From CAYNLK01 sp964398055 (GTDB taxonomy: Bacteria; Chloroflexota; Anaerolineae; 4572-78; J111): DNA of 10,990 nucleotides. The notes below the pieces were generated by a model. The model saw nothing but the letters and a program-made list of their open reading frames with translations, did not search any database and was not told the origin of the DNA. The translations under genes and the position numbers were made by a program. This document shows positions 1-6,531 of this stretch, piece after piece; the first letter of the stretch is position 1, and each line of letters opens with the position of its first letter. The stretch spans positions 1-10,990 of the forward strand of contig CAYNLK010000094.1 of NCBI GenBank assembly GCA_964398055.1. The letters run 5' to 3'.

Positions 1-600
1 ATCTTGGCCCGGTTACCGGGATTGAAGGTGTCGACCGGGGCGATTGAGAGCAATATGGCCGATGATGCGGCGGATGTAGAAAGCTATTATGCCCAGAAGC
101 CACCCCCCAAGCCAGCTGAGGAAGCAGAAATCCTGGTGGTTCAGGCGGATGGCAAAGGGGTGCCGCTGGTTTTGGAAGAGCTGGCTGAGCCGCAGTTGCG
201 GCTGGGGAAAGGCCAAAAGCGAGGTCGGAAGAAGGAAGCGATGGTAACGAGCATTTACACCATTGCTGCCCATATCCGCACCCCCCAGGCTGTCGTAGAC
301 AGTTTCTTTCAGCCCAAGCCAACCAGGACCACCCGTTCAGAGGACACAACCCGGTGTCGCCCCCAACACAAGCACATTTGGGCCACTTTAGACGGGAAAG
401 ATGCCGCTTTAGCGCGATTAGCGCAACAAGTGGCCAGTCGGGACGGTGAGCACATTCTGGATCGGGTGGCCTTGTGTGATGGCTATGAACCCCTCCAAAT
501 CCGGATGACCCAACAGTTTCCTGACTTTAGCCTCATCTTGGATTTCATTCATGCCGATGAATATTTGTGGGATGTGGCCAACGCCTTGTCAACTGAATAA
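1..600 (+). pseudogene. ISKra4-family transposase fragment, truncated at its 3' end
   Basis: The reading frame is open from the left window edge to the stop at 598-600, so the true start lies outside the window. The protein has hallmarks that I associate with ISKra4-family DDE transposases: an ILVVQADGKGVPLV segment (codons around 130-170) carrying the first catalytic Asp, a basic GQKRGRKK stretch, LCDGYEPLQ with the second Asp, and LILDFIHADEYLWDVANAL near the end. In full-length members a further C-terminal part carrying the catalytic Glu follows the 'EYLW' motif. Here it is missing. The last codons (Ser-Thr-Glu-stop, from about 589) belong to the adjoining toxin-antitoxin remnant read in antisense. 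The element is therefore a broken, presumably inactive relic. No terminal inverted repeat was identified. Family assignment is from remembered motifs. Confidence 0.72.
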
Positions 601-746
601 ATCGGTTGTGTCGAATGGACACGTTTGAAGTACAGGCTGGGGTGATAAGGATTTTTCTCGAACAGTATCCAATTAGCAAAAATATTCTGTTCCAGCGCCG
701 GTAATTCGGCTACCTTGGCAAATGCCTTTTCAAGTAGTTCGGTCAT
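549..746 (-). pseudogene. Toxin-antitoxin remnant: antitoxin-like N-terminus joined to a RelE/HigB-like toxin piece
   Basis: Starts at the ATG at 744-746, preceded by a good GGAGG Shine-Dalgarno seven bases upstream. A TTG six bases further out is possible but lies too close to the SD. Residues 1 to about 29 (MTELLEKAFAKVAELPALEQ and following) look like the N-terminus of small antitoxins found next to RelE/HigB-type toxins. Residues about 32-51 (NPYHPSLYFKRVHSTQPIYS) instead look like the mid-region of the toxin partner itself. The last 13 or so residues are antisense of the transposase fragment. The simplest history is an internal deletion fusing antitoxin to toxin, then loss of the toxin C-terminus at the IS junction near 589-594. 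It is probably non-functional, although its expression signals look intact. Assignments rest on motif resemblance only. Confidence 0.55.
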
Positions 747-772
747 CTTCAACCTCCGGTCAATTCGTTGAT

Positions 773-781
773 ATTATACCA
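773..781 (-). promoter_or_regulatory. Extended -10 promoter for the toxin-antitoxin remnant
   Basis: On the minus strand the sequence reads TGG-TATAAT: a perfect sigma70 -10 hexamer (773-778) with the TGn extension. It lies about 27 bases upstream of the ATG at 746, leaving a short leader containing GGAGG. No good -35 hexamer is visible at 16-18 bases, as is usual for extended -10 promoters. It sits about 30 bases beyond the kinase stop codon, so it appears to serve the remnant rather than the operon. Confidence 0.45.
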
Positions 782-805
782 CATTTCCAAAATCAGCATG
801 ACCGA

Positions 806-1765
806 CTAACGAAAGATATCGCCGCTGTCGGTTTCCAGAAGGGTCTCGATCTCTTCGGCAGTGGTCACCACCTGATCGCCCCACTGGCTGAGGGCCAGGG
901 CGGCCGTTAACGCCCCGTAGCGGAGTCCTTTGGCAAAATCTCCTTGCAGCCAGCCGTGCAACACCCCGGCCACCATCGCATCCCCGGCCCCAATCCGGTC
1001 AATGATGCTAACTTCGCGGGCCGGTTGGCGGTAGAACTGCTGCCGGTCCCAGCCAATCAGCCCCTCGTTAGCTAACGAGGTAATAATGTAACCGGCGCCG
1101 GTAAGTTCGGCCAACTGCAACACGATCTCCTCCGGCGAACCGTCACAGCCAAAAACACGACGGGCGTCGGAACGGCCGCAGAAAAGCAGATCAACTTCCT
1201 TGATAATCGGTTTGACCGTCGCCGCCGCTTCGGCCACGCTCCAGACTCGCTGGCGATAGTTCATATCAAAGCTAATCTGAATCCCTTTGGCTTTGGCCCG
1301 CTTGACCGCGGCAATGATGATCGCTTTGATCGAGGACGACAGGGGTACCGTCAGCCCGGACAGGTGAAGTAAGCGCGTATCCAGCAGATAATCCCAGTCA
1401 ACCTGCTCATGGGTGAGGTTGGTGAAACAAGTATTGGCCCGGTCAAAGAACACTTGGGTGCTGCGCGGCGGTGTGGCATATTCCACATAATAGGTGACCA
1501 GCCGGCCCGTCTCCGGCCAAACGACCGCCCCCAGGTCCAGCCCGGCCAGGCGGAGTTCATTGCTCACCCGCCGGCCCAGCGGGTTGTTGGGTAAGCTGCT
1601 GACCCAGCCACAGCGCCAGCCCAGCCGCGACAAGAGGCCGGTCACATTGGCCTCGGTCCCGGCGACGTAGACTTGAAATTGGCTGGCTTGCTCCAGCCGT
1701 TGACCGGCCGGGACGCAATAACGTAGCTGGCCCTCGCCGATGGTGGTTACATCAAAACGTGGCAT
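806..1765 (-). CDS. PfkB-family carbohydrate kinase (KdgK-like); candidate ascorbate or 3-keto-L-gulonate kinase
   Basis: 319 residues, the usual length for ribokinase/PfkB sugar kinases. The first family signature lies around residues 35-64 (AGTEANVTGLLSRLGW) and the second at 256-263 (DRIGAGDA, catalytic base Asp262). DMNYRQRVW (167-175) matches the D-x-N-x-R-x-x-W segment of 2-keto-3-deoxygluconate kinase-like members. An oddity is residues 196-206 (CGRSDARRVFG): the usual N-x-x-E Mg/phosphate motif reads G-x-x-D. The ATG has a GGAGGGAG ribosome site eight bases upstream. This is the last gene of the operon, 39 bases after ulaF. Family membership is firm; the substrate is inferred. An ABC importer delivers free sugar while UlaG and UlaD need phosphorylated substrates, so a kinase acting on L-ascorbate or 3-keto-L-gulonate would complete the pathway. 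An unrelated sugar-acid kinase remains possible. Confidence 0.85.
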   Translation of the reverse strand: MPRFDVTTIGEGQLRYCVPAGQRLEQASQFQVYVAGTEANVTGLLSRLGWRCGWVSSLPNNPLGRRVSNELRLAGLDLGAVVWPETGRLVTYYVEYATPPRSTQVFFDRANTCFTNLTHEQVDWDYLLDTRLLHLSGLTVPLSSSIKAIIIAAVKRAKAKGIQISFDMNYRQRVWSVAEAAATVKPIIKEVDLLFCGRSDARRVFGCDGSPEEIVLQLAELTGAGYIITSLANEGLIGWDRQQFYRQPAREVSIIDRIGAGDAMVAGVLHGWLQGDFAKGLRYGALTAALALSQWGDQVVTTAEEIETLLETDSGDIFR

Positions 1766-1804
1766 CGACTCCCTCCGTCTGTTTGATTGAACTCCGGCGC
1801 TGGT

Positions 1805-2482
1805 TTAATCTTGGGTGCTGATGCCGGTGCTGGCGGCAAAGGTGCCGTAACGATGTTGGTAGCGGTCGTAATTGGCGGCGATCTCTTCAGCAGGCAATTC
1901 CTCGATCTGGCCGATTTGCATAGCCAGCCAGACGGTCCGGGCGACATCCTCGACCATCACCGCGGCTTTGAGGGCTTTTTGGACGGTTTTGCCAATGGTG
2001 AAAACGCCGTGCTGCTTCATAATGATGGCCCGCGAGTCGCCGATGGAGCGCAGGATTTCCTCGCCAATCTGGTTCCCACCGATGCTGGCGTAGCCGCCGC
2101 AGGGAATCGGCCCACCAAATTCGTCGGCGATGGCGGTGATACAGGCCGGAATCGGTTTGCCCACGGCGGCGAAGGCCGTGGCATAATTGGAGTGGGTATG
2201 GACAATGCCCATCACGTCGGGCCGGTGTTTGTAAACGTAAAGGTGCGAGGCCGTATCGGTGGAGGGGCCGTGATCGGCTTCGATGACCTTGCCGCTGATA
2301 TCAACGATCACCATATTGGCCGGGGTTAGCTCTTCAAATAGTAGCCCGCTCGGTTTGATGACCACCAGGCCACTTTCGGGGTCCCGTCCGCTGACATTGC
2401 CACTGGTCCAGGTGACCAGGCCGTGGGTGGGCAGGGCCATATTGGCCCGGCAAACTTCCTGGCGTAATGCTTCTAACATCAT
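1805..2482 (-). CDS. ulaF: L-ribulose-5-phosphate 4-epimerase (UlaF/AraD type)
   Basis: Cytosolic class II aldolase/epimerase, 225 residues, slightly shorter than E. coli AraD/UlaF (about 228-231). It converts L-ribulose-5-phosphate to D-xylulose-5-phosphate, the last step that links the pathway to pentose phosphates. Visible motifs: TSGNVSGRD (26-34) and KPSG (43-46) for phosphate binding, P-S-T-D-T-A-S-H with Asp76, the zinc pair His95/His97 in HTHSNYAT, Asp120 in ADEFGG, the third zinc ligand His158 in KQHGVF, and a C-terminal YDRYQHRY. Positions 76, 95, 97 and 120 coincide with the E. coli AraD numbering as I recall it. The start is the first of two adjacent ATG codons, with AGGAG about ten bases upstream; the second ATG is equally plausible. 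Named ulaF rather than araD because ulaD, ulaE and ulaG are in the same operon; sequence alone does not separate the two. Confidence 0.9.
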   Translation of the reverse strand: MMLEALRQEVCRANMALPTHGLVTWTSGNVSGRDPESGLVVIKPSGLLFEELTPANMVIVDISGKVIEADHGPSTDTASHLYVYKHRPDVMGIVHTHSNYATAFAAVGKPIPACITAIADEFGGPIPCGGYASIGGNQIGEEILRSIGDSRAIIMKQHGVFTIGKTVQKALKAAVMVEDVARTVWLAMQIGQIEELPAEEIAANYDRYQHRYGTFAASTGISTQD

Positions 2483-2519
2483 TTTTCATTTACTCCTTTG
2501 AGTTAAGCACAGAATTCTT

Positions 2520-2819
2520 TCATATCTTTCTGATGTGCGTCATAATCAAGGCCCGCAAGTGTTCCTGAGGGTAGGCGGCATCCAATTCGGCCACCAGCGC
2601 TTCGGCCACTTCTTCGGCTGAGCCGCTCCGTTCCTCTTTGGGGCCCCACTGCCAGCCGTTCATATAGGCGTCGGGATCGACCTTGCTGGTCGCGATGGCA
2701 GCGCTGTTAATGGCTTGCTGGAATCGGTCGGGGAGGAAGCGCTTGACCGTGCCGGCGCCGTCTTTTACTTTGACCTGGCGGGGAATATCTTGCCAATACA
2801 TGATTTGGTAGGTGGCCAC
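2520..2819 (-). CDS. Small conserved protein resembling the 'virulence factor' domain (PF13769-like)
   Basis: 99 residues starting at a GTG with an AGGGG ribosome site about seven bases upstream; an internal ATG at 2801 is less likely. The gene begins nine bases after the ulaE stop and ends 37 bases before ulaF, so it is translated as part of the operon. The N-terminus MATYQIMYWQDIPRQV, the following RFLPDRFQQAINSAA, and GWQWGPKEERSGSAEEVAEA resemble the short stand-alone proteins annotated as 'virulence factor' domain, also found at the C-terminus of staphylococcal CvfC. It has no signal peptide, no membrane segment and no cysteines, and the C-terminal half is acidic and helical in character. 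Its biochemical function is not known to me, and no role in ascorbate use can be read from the sequence. The family match is from memory. Confidence 0.7.
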   Translation of the reverse strand: MATYQIMYWQDIPRQVKVKDGAGTVKRFLPDRFQQAINSAAIATSKVDPDAYMNGWQWGPKEERSGSAEEVAEALVAELDAAYPQEHLRALIMTHIRKI

Positions 2820-2828
2820 GGCTTGCCC

Positions 2829-3680
2829 CTATGATGACTGCGAGATAAGACCGCCTGCCTGCATCCGGGCCATCACCCACTGCCGCGACTCTTGGACAAT
2901 TCGCAGCGAATCGGGCGAGTCGTCGTTCCACATTTCCAGCAAAACGGGACCGGTGAAGTTCAGCTCGGCCAATTTCTGGAAAGCGGCCACAAACAGGACC
3001 GTGCCTGCGCCAAAAGGGACGCGGCGGGGTTCGCCGGGGCGGGTATCTTTAACGTGGACGCCGACCAGATGGCCGCGGGCCAGTTCCAACTCGGTGCATA
3101 CGTCCAGGCCATGTTCCGACAGATTGCCGATATCCGGGTAAACCTGGAACCAGGGGGAGTTAAAGGCGTTGACAAAAACCATCGCCTGCGTGACCGAGTC
3201 GACATCATTGCCGTCAACATTTTCCAGGGCCAGCATCACCCCGGCTTTACTGGCCCATTCCAGCCCCCGGGCCAGGCCCTCCTGATAGCGCGGCAGTGAG
3301 CCAGCATCGTGGGGTTCGTAGTACACGTAGTAACCGGCCAGTTGGATAATGCGCACCCCGACATCGATGCAAAAATCAACCGCCTTTTGCATAATATCGA
3401 GGGCTTGACGTCGGGTGGCGGCATCGGCGCTGCCCAACGGATATTTGCGATGCCCGCTCAAGCACATCGTGATGATCGGCACGCCGCTGTCGGCAATAGC
3501 GGCCCGCAGGTTGGCCCGTTCCCTGGCCAGCCAATCGAGTCGCCCCAGCCGTTCGTCGCTTTCGTCAATGGAGATTTCCACAAAATCAAAGCCCGTCTCT
3601 CTGGCCAGCGCCAGCCGCTCAGACCAATCAACGTTGAAAGGGAGGGCTTTTTCGTAAATACCGATCGGTAAATTTTTCAT
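2829..3680 (-). CDS. ulaE: L-xylulose-5-phosphate 3-epimerase
   Basis: TIM-barrel epimerase of the xylose-isomerase-like family, 283 residues against about 284 in E. coli UlaE. It converts L-xylulose-5-phosphate, the UlaD product, to L-ribulose-5-phosphate for UlaF. The N-terminus (PIGIYEKALP) and the blocks GFDFVEISIDESDERLGRLD, MCLSGHRKYPLGS, VRIIQLAGYYVYYE, YPDIGNLS, HVKDTRPG and LLEMWND follow UlaE closely. Metal-ligand positions Glu153, Asp183, His209 and Glu249 sit at a constant offset of two from E. coli 155, 185, 211 and 251. I chose the ATG at 3680 because family members begin with this MKN-PIGIYE segment. An in-frame GTG at 3695 would add five residues. Neither start has a strong Shine-Dalgarno, which suggests low or coupled translation after the palindromic element upstream. 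Confidence 0.93.
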   Translation of the reverse strand: MKNLPIGIYEKALPFNVDWSERLALARETGFDFVEISIDESDERLGRLDWLARERANLRAAIADSGVPIITMCLSGHRKYPLGSADAATRRQALDIMQKAVDFCIDVGVRIIQLAGYYVYYEPHDAGSLPRYQEGLARGLEWASKAGVMLALENVDGNDVDSVTQAMVFVNAFNSPWFQVYPDIGNLSEHGLDVCTELELARGHLVGVHVKDTRPGEPRRVPFGAGTVLFVAAFQKLAELNFTGPVLLEMWNDDSPDSLRIVQESRQWVMARMQAGGLISQSS

Positions 3681-3719
3681 TGCTGTGTAACCCACTTCTT
3701 TTGTTACTGCTCAACCTGA

Positions 3720-3866
3720 TGTCATTTCGAGGCCGTAGGCCGAGAAATCCCTGCGGCGCAACAATTGAAAGGAGGTTGTCCGGAAAAATGTCCTCTTTTG
3801 CCTGCCAAACTCTGAGTAGGAGCATCCTTATAGGGATTTCTCCCCCCTCCGGGGGTCGAAATGACA
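3720..3866. repeat. 147-bp palindromic repeat element (REP/MITE-like) between ulaD and ulaE
   Basis: The outer arms TGTCATTTCGA (3720-3730) and TCGAAATGACA (3856-3866) are perfect 11-base inverted repeats. The inner arms GAGAAATCCCT (3742-3752) and AGGGATTTCTC (3832-3842) are again perfect complements. Between outer and inner arms each side holds its own mini-hairpin: GGCC-GTA-GGCC on the left and CCCCC-TCC-GGGGG on the right. Folded as RNA this would give a branched cruciform with a central loop of about 80 bases. The right arm begins three bases after the ulaD stop, so the element is transcribed within the operon. 'GTCATTTCGA...GAGAAATCC' arms resemble dispersed palindromes of many environmental bacterial genomes. 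No transposase is encoded. Confidence 0.75.
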
Positions 3867-3869
3867 TTT

Positions 3870-4523
3870 TTAGGAGAAGGTTTGTTTGATCACATCTTGA
3901 AACTGCTTGGCTGCGGCGGCCGGATCATCGGCGCCGCGAATGGCCCGCCCGGCGATGAAAATGTAGACCGGCACCCCGGCAAAGCGGAGAATGTCGGCCG
4001 GTTTGACGCCGCCAGTCACCGTGACCTTGAAGCCCATGGCGGCTAACTCACTAATCTCGGCAAAATCTCGCTCGCTCCAGGTCAGCTCACCTTTGGCTTC
4101 GGCGTCGCGGCTGCGGTGGGTGATGACTTGCTGAATGCCGATATCCCGCCATTGGCGAGCCATCTCCCAGCTCCAGCCGTCGATCAGCTCGATCTGGACC
4201 TCGCCGCCATGCTTTTCGGCCTCTTTTTGCACCACTTCTGCCGTGGTCATCGTCGCTCCGCTGACCACGCTGACCCAGTTAGCCCCGGCCTCAAAAGCCA
4301 TCTTCGAGATTATACTACCCGCTTCGGCAATCCGCACATCGGCCAGGATGATTTTGTCGGGGAAGAGGCTGCGGATGATTCGGACTGCTTTCATTCCCTC
4401 GGCCAGACACAGGATTGTGCCGACTTCGATCACGTCGATGTGCTGGTGGGCTTTTTGCAACGGCCCCAGGGCCGAGGGCAGGTCAAATGTATCAAGGGCT
4501 AATTGCAACAGTGGCTTATCCAT
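3870..4523 (-). CDS. ulaD: 3-keto-L-gulonate-6-phosphate decarboxylase, with altered D-x-K-x-x-D motif
   Basis: 217 residues (E. coli UlaD 216), a member of the OMP decarboxylase suprafamily. It decarboxylates 3-keto-L-gulonate-6-phosphate to L-xylulose-5-phosphate using Mg2+, as a cytosolic dimeric TIM barrel. Matching features are Asp11 in LQLALD, Glu33 in IEVGTILC, Asp62, Glu112 in VQIEL, His136 and Arg139 in THRSRDA, and the phosphate-binding TVTGGVKP (168-175) and IFIAGRAIRG. Odd: the family motif D-x-K-x-x-D (62-67) reads D-V-R-I-A-E, so Lys64 is Arg and Asp67 is Glu; the codons CGG and GAA were checked on the strand. The ATG has AAAGGTG six bases upstream. The gene follows the permease pair after a heptamer-repeat spacer. 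Operon context supports UlaD, but hexulose-phosphate synthase-like or altered activity cannot be excluded. Confidence 0.88.
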   Translation of the reverse strand: MDKPLLQLALDTFDLPSALGPLQKAHQHIDVIEVGTILCLAEGMKAVRIIRSLFPDKIILADVRIAEAGSIISKMAFEAGANWVSVVSGATMTTAEVVQKEAEKHGGEVQIELIDGWSWEMARQWRDIGIQQVITHRSRDAEAKGELTWSERDFAEISELAAMGFKVTVTGGVKPADILRFAGVPVYIFIAGRAIRGADDPAAAAKQFQDVIKQTFS

Positions 4524-4553
4524 AATTCACCTTTCACAAATTGCAAATTGCAG

Positions 4554-4584
4554 TTCACAATTCACAATTCACAATTCACAATTC
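4554..4584. repeat. Short tandem repeat, four copies of TTCACAA
   Basis: Four perfect, contiguous copies of the heptamer TTCACAA (4554-4581) plus a partial TTC. A fifth copy stands apart at 4533-4539, and two related ATTGCAA-like units lie between (4540-4552). The array fills most of the 63-base gap between the MalG-type permease and ulaD and is transcribed as repeated TTGTGAA. It lies just upstream of the ulaD ribosome site. Such heptamer arrays can vary in copy number by slippage. Confidence 0.85.
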
Positions 4585-4586
4585 TA

Positions 4587-5462
4587 TTAGCCTTTCACCG
4601 CCCCGGCAGTCAGACCGGCGATAATCTGGCGGGCGGCCAGGAAGGTAATAATCAGGGGCGGCACCACCAGAATCGAACCCATCGCCGTCACCAGGCCCCA
4701 TTCCACGCCCTGCTCGGTCAGGAACAGGGTGGTCTGCACCGGCAGGGTGCGGGTGAAGCGATCGGTCAGGATGAGGGCCAGGATGAACTCATTCCAGGCG
4801 ATGCGGAAGGCAAAGATGGCCCCTACGGCAATGCCGCCGCGCATCAGCGGCAGCAAAATCAGGAAAAATACCTGGAACGGGTTGGCCCCGTCGACGATGG
4901 CGGCCTCTTCCAGCTCCAGCGGAATCTGCTTGATGAAGCCAATGAGCAGCCAGATGACAAAGGGTAGATTCAAGGCGGTGTAGAACAGTACCAGGCCAAT
5001 CCGGCCGTCGTCGACTCCCCAGCGGCCCCACAGGGCAAAGATGGGTACGGCCAGGACGGCCGGAGGCACCGCCCGGACGATCAGGGTGGTCTGCGCCAAT
5101 AGACCGCGGCCGGGAAATTGCATCCGGGCCAGGCCATAAGCGCCCATACCGGCGGCAAGCAGGGTCAAAAAGGTCGCGCCTAACCCAACCAGAACTGAGT
5201 TCACCAGATAACGGCTAAAGTTGTACTTGGTAAAGATTTGTTCGTAGTTAGCCAGGGTAGGGGCGAAAATAAACTGGGGTTTGCTCGATAGAATATCGAC
5301 CTGGTACTTGAACGAGGTCATAAACATCACCAGGATGGGCACCAGCACAATGAGCGAGAGCAGTATCAGCACTACATAATATAGCACTGTTGAACCTTTG
5401 ACTCGGGTCGCCTGCCGGGGGGCGCGGCTGACCTGGGGCGAAGCGACAGTTAGTTCACCCAT
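4587..5462 (-). CDS. CUT1 sugar ABC transporter permease, MalG type
   Basis: 291-residue inner-membrane protein with six predicted helices (roughly residues 26-50, 86-110, 122-145, 155-178, 198-222 and 258-280). The cytoplasmic EAA loop that docks the ATPase is at 186-206 (EAAIVDGANPFQVFFLILLPL). The C-terminus AGLTAGAVKG is typical of MalG-like CUT1 permeases. The start ATG lies three bases after the stop of the MalF-type partner, with only a weak ribosome site (GGGCGG), so translation is probably coupled. It would pair with the upstream permease to form the translocation channel for the substrate caught by the tandem binding protein. No ATPase gene is in the window. The substrate is inferred from the ula context to be L-ascorbate or a related sugar lactone. 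Confidence 0.92.
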   Translation of the reverse strand: MGELTVASPQVSRAPRQATRVKGSTVLYYVVLILLSLIVLVPILVMFMTSFKYQVDILSSKPQFIFAPTLANYEQIFTKYNFSRYLVNSVLVGLGATFLTLLAAGMGAYGLARMQFPGRGLLAQTTLIVRAVPPAVLAVPIFALWGRWGVDDGRIGLVLFYTALNLPFVIWLLIGFIKQIPLELEEAAIVDGANPFQVFFLILLPLMRGGIAVGAIFAFRIAWNEFILALILTDRFTRTLPVQTTLFLTEQGVEWGLVTAMGSILVVPPLIITFLAARQIIAGLTAGAVKG

Positions 5463-5465
5463 GAT

Positions 5466-6392
5466 TTAAAAATCCGCCCTTTCTTTCAAAGGATTTTGGT
5501 ACAGCAAAACCAGAATGGTAAAGATCAGGATAATCACCATCAGCAACGTGGCAATGGTTGAAGCGTAGCCCAATTGTTGGGCGGTGAAGGCAGTCTTGTA
5601 GATGTGGAGCGACAGCACCTCGGTGCTCAAGCCGGGGCCGCCAAAGGTCATCGTGTAGATCACTTCCAGGGCGCGAAAGACGTCGATGATGCGCAGGAGC
5701 AGCGTGACCATAATGATGGTCCGGATCATCGGCAATTTGACCCGGACGATAATCTGGAACCAGTTGGCCCCGTCGATAATGGCCGCCTCGGTGATCTCGG
5801 CCGGCAGGCTCTGCAACCCGGCCAGCACGATGATGAAAATAAACGGGGTCCATTGCCAGATGTCGGTGATGATGATCGACGTCAGCGCCATATTGGGATC
5901 GGCCAGCCAGAGTTGGCGGCTGAAACCCAACGGTTGCAGGAAGGGCGCTGCTGTTCCAATCGCCTCCAGGAAATGATTGATCAGCCCGATGCGGGCATCG
6001 TACAGGTAGCGCCAGATCAAACCCACCGCCACCGGCGACACCATCAACGGCAAGATGAAGATGGTGCGGAAGATGGCCGCGCCCCGCACCGGTTTTTCTA
6101 AAAGGAACGCCAGGGCGACGCCCAGGATCATCTCGGTCACCAGTACCCAGAAGGTATAGCGTAAGGTGACCCCCAGGGACTGGTGCACAGCCCCGTCGCC
6201 CAACATACGTTGGTAAGAGTCGAGGCCGATGAATACTTTAGACTCCCAGGGCGTCCCCATTGACCAGTTATAGAAGCTAAGCTCGACGGCGTTGTACAGC
6301 GGCACAATCAGCCCCAGGATCAGCACGGCCATCGCCGGGAGCATAAACACATAGGCAACATAATTTCGCGAGTTTCTTAAAGTTTGCAACAT
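5466..6392 (-). CDS. CUT1 sugar ABC transporter permease, MalF type
   Basis: 308 residues from the ATG at 6390-6392, which has an ideal AAAGGAG eight bases upstream. The frame is open for 32 codons further, but that extension has no ribosome site and runs through a strong hairpin, so it is rejected. Hydrophobic helices fall near residues 13-33, 78-98, 108-130, 168-192, 221-236 and 278-298. The EAA loop is at 202-222 (EAAIIDGANWFQIIVRVKLP), and TMTFGGPG (247-254) followed by a segment ending LKER is typical of MalF/UgpA-like members. It forms a heterodimer with the adjacent MalG-type protein. The order binding protein, MalF-type, MalG-type is the standard CUT1 arrangement. Confidence 0.92.
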   Translation of the reverse strand: MLQTLRNSRNYVAYVFMLPAMAVLILGLIVPLYNAVELSFYNWSMGTPWESKVFIGLDSYQRMLGDGAVHQSLGVTLRYTFWVLVTEMILGVALAFLLEKPVRGAAIFRTIFILPLMVSPVAVGLIWRYLYDARIGLINHFLEAIGTAAPFLQPLGFSRQLWLADPNMALTSIIITDIWQWTPFIFIIVLAGLQSLPAEITEAAIIDGANWFQIIVRVKLPMIRTIIMVTLLLRIIDVFRALEVIYTMTFGGPGLSTEVLSLHIYKTAFTAQQLGYASTIATLLMVIILIFTILVLLYQNPLKERADF

Positions 6393-6414
6393 TGCTTTGC
6401 TCCTTTGGCAGGAG

Positions 6415-6439
6415 GGGGGTGGGCGCACGGCCCACCCCC
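6415..6439 (-). other. Strong RNA hairpin just upstream of the permease genes
   Basis: GGGGGTGGGC (6415-6424) and GCCCACCCCC (6430-6439) form a perfect 10-bp GC-rich stem with a five-base loop. In the transcript it lies 22 bases before the MalF-type start codon. There is no U-tract after it on the minus strand, so it is not a classical terminator. More likely it blocks exonucleases or modulates the permease ribosome site. Confidence 0.7.
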
Positions 6440-6475
6440 TGATTATGGAACGGTTGATTTTCGTTCTCAAACACA

Positions 6476-6515
6476 TTCTCGCGCCCACACTTCCCGGTCA
6501 GTTTGGGCGCGAGAA
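6476..6515 (-). other. Strong RNA hairpin directly after the binding-protein gene
   Basis: TTCTCGCGCCCA (6476-6487) and TGGGCGCGAGAA (6504-6515) are a perfect 12-bp inverted repeat with a 16-base loop, starting 17 bases past the binding-protein stop codon. On the minus strand it is followed by TGTGTTTGAG rather than a clean U-run, so at best it is a leaky terminator. Its position between the binding protein and the permeases is the same as that of the stabilising REP hairpins between malE and malF in enteric bacteria, which allow more binding protein than permease. Confidence 0.7.
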
Positions 6516-6531
6516 TAAAACTCCGGCAGGA

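Noticed and set aside
3628..3889. Small frames on both strands across 3680-3889
   Set aside because: They lie mainly within the palindromic repeat and the ends of ulaE or ulaD, with no ribosome sites and no recognisable similarity.
6393..6488. N-terminal extension of the MalF-type permease (32 codons)
   Set aside because: The ATG at 6392 has an ideal AAAGGAG site and begins at the expected position for the family. The extension runs through the 6415-6439 hairpin and has no ribosome site.
6476..6515. Rho-independent terminator after the binding-protein gene
   Set aside because: The stem is strong, but no run of U follows on the transcribed strand, and the permeases downstream clearly belong to the same operon.
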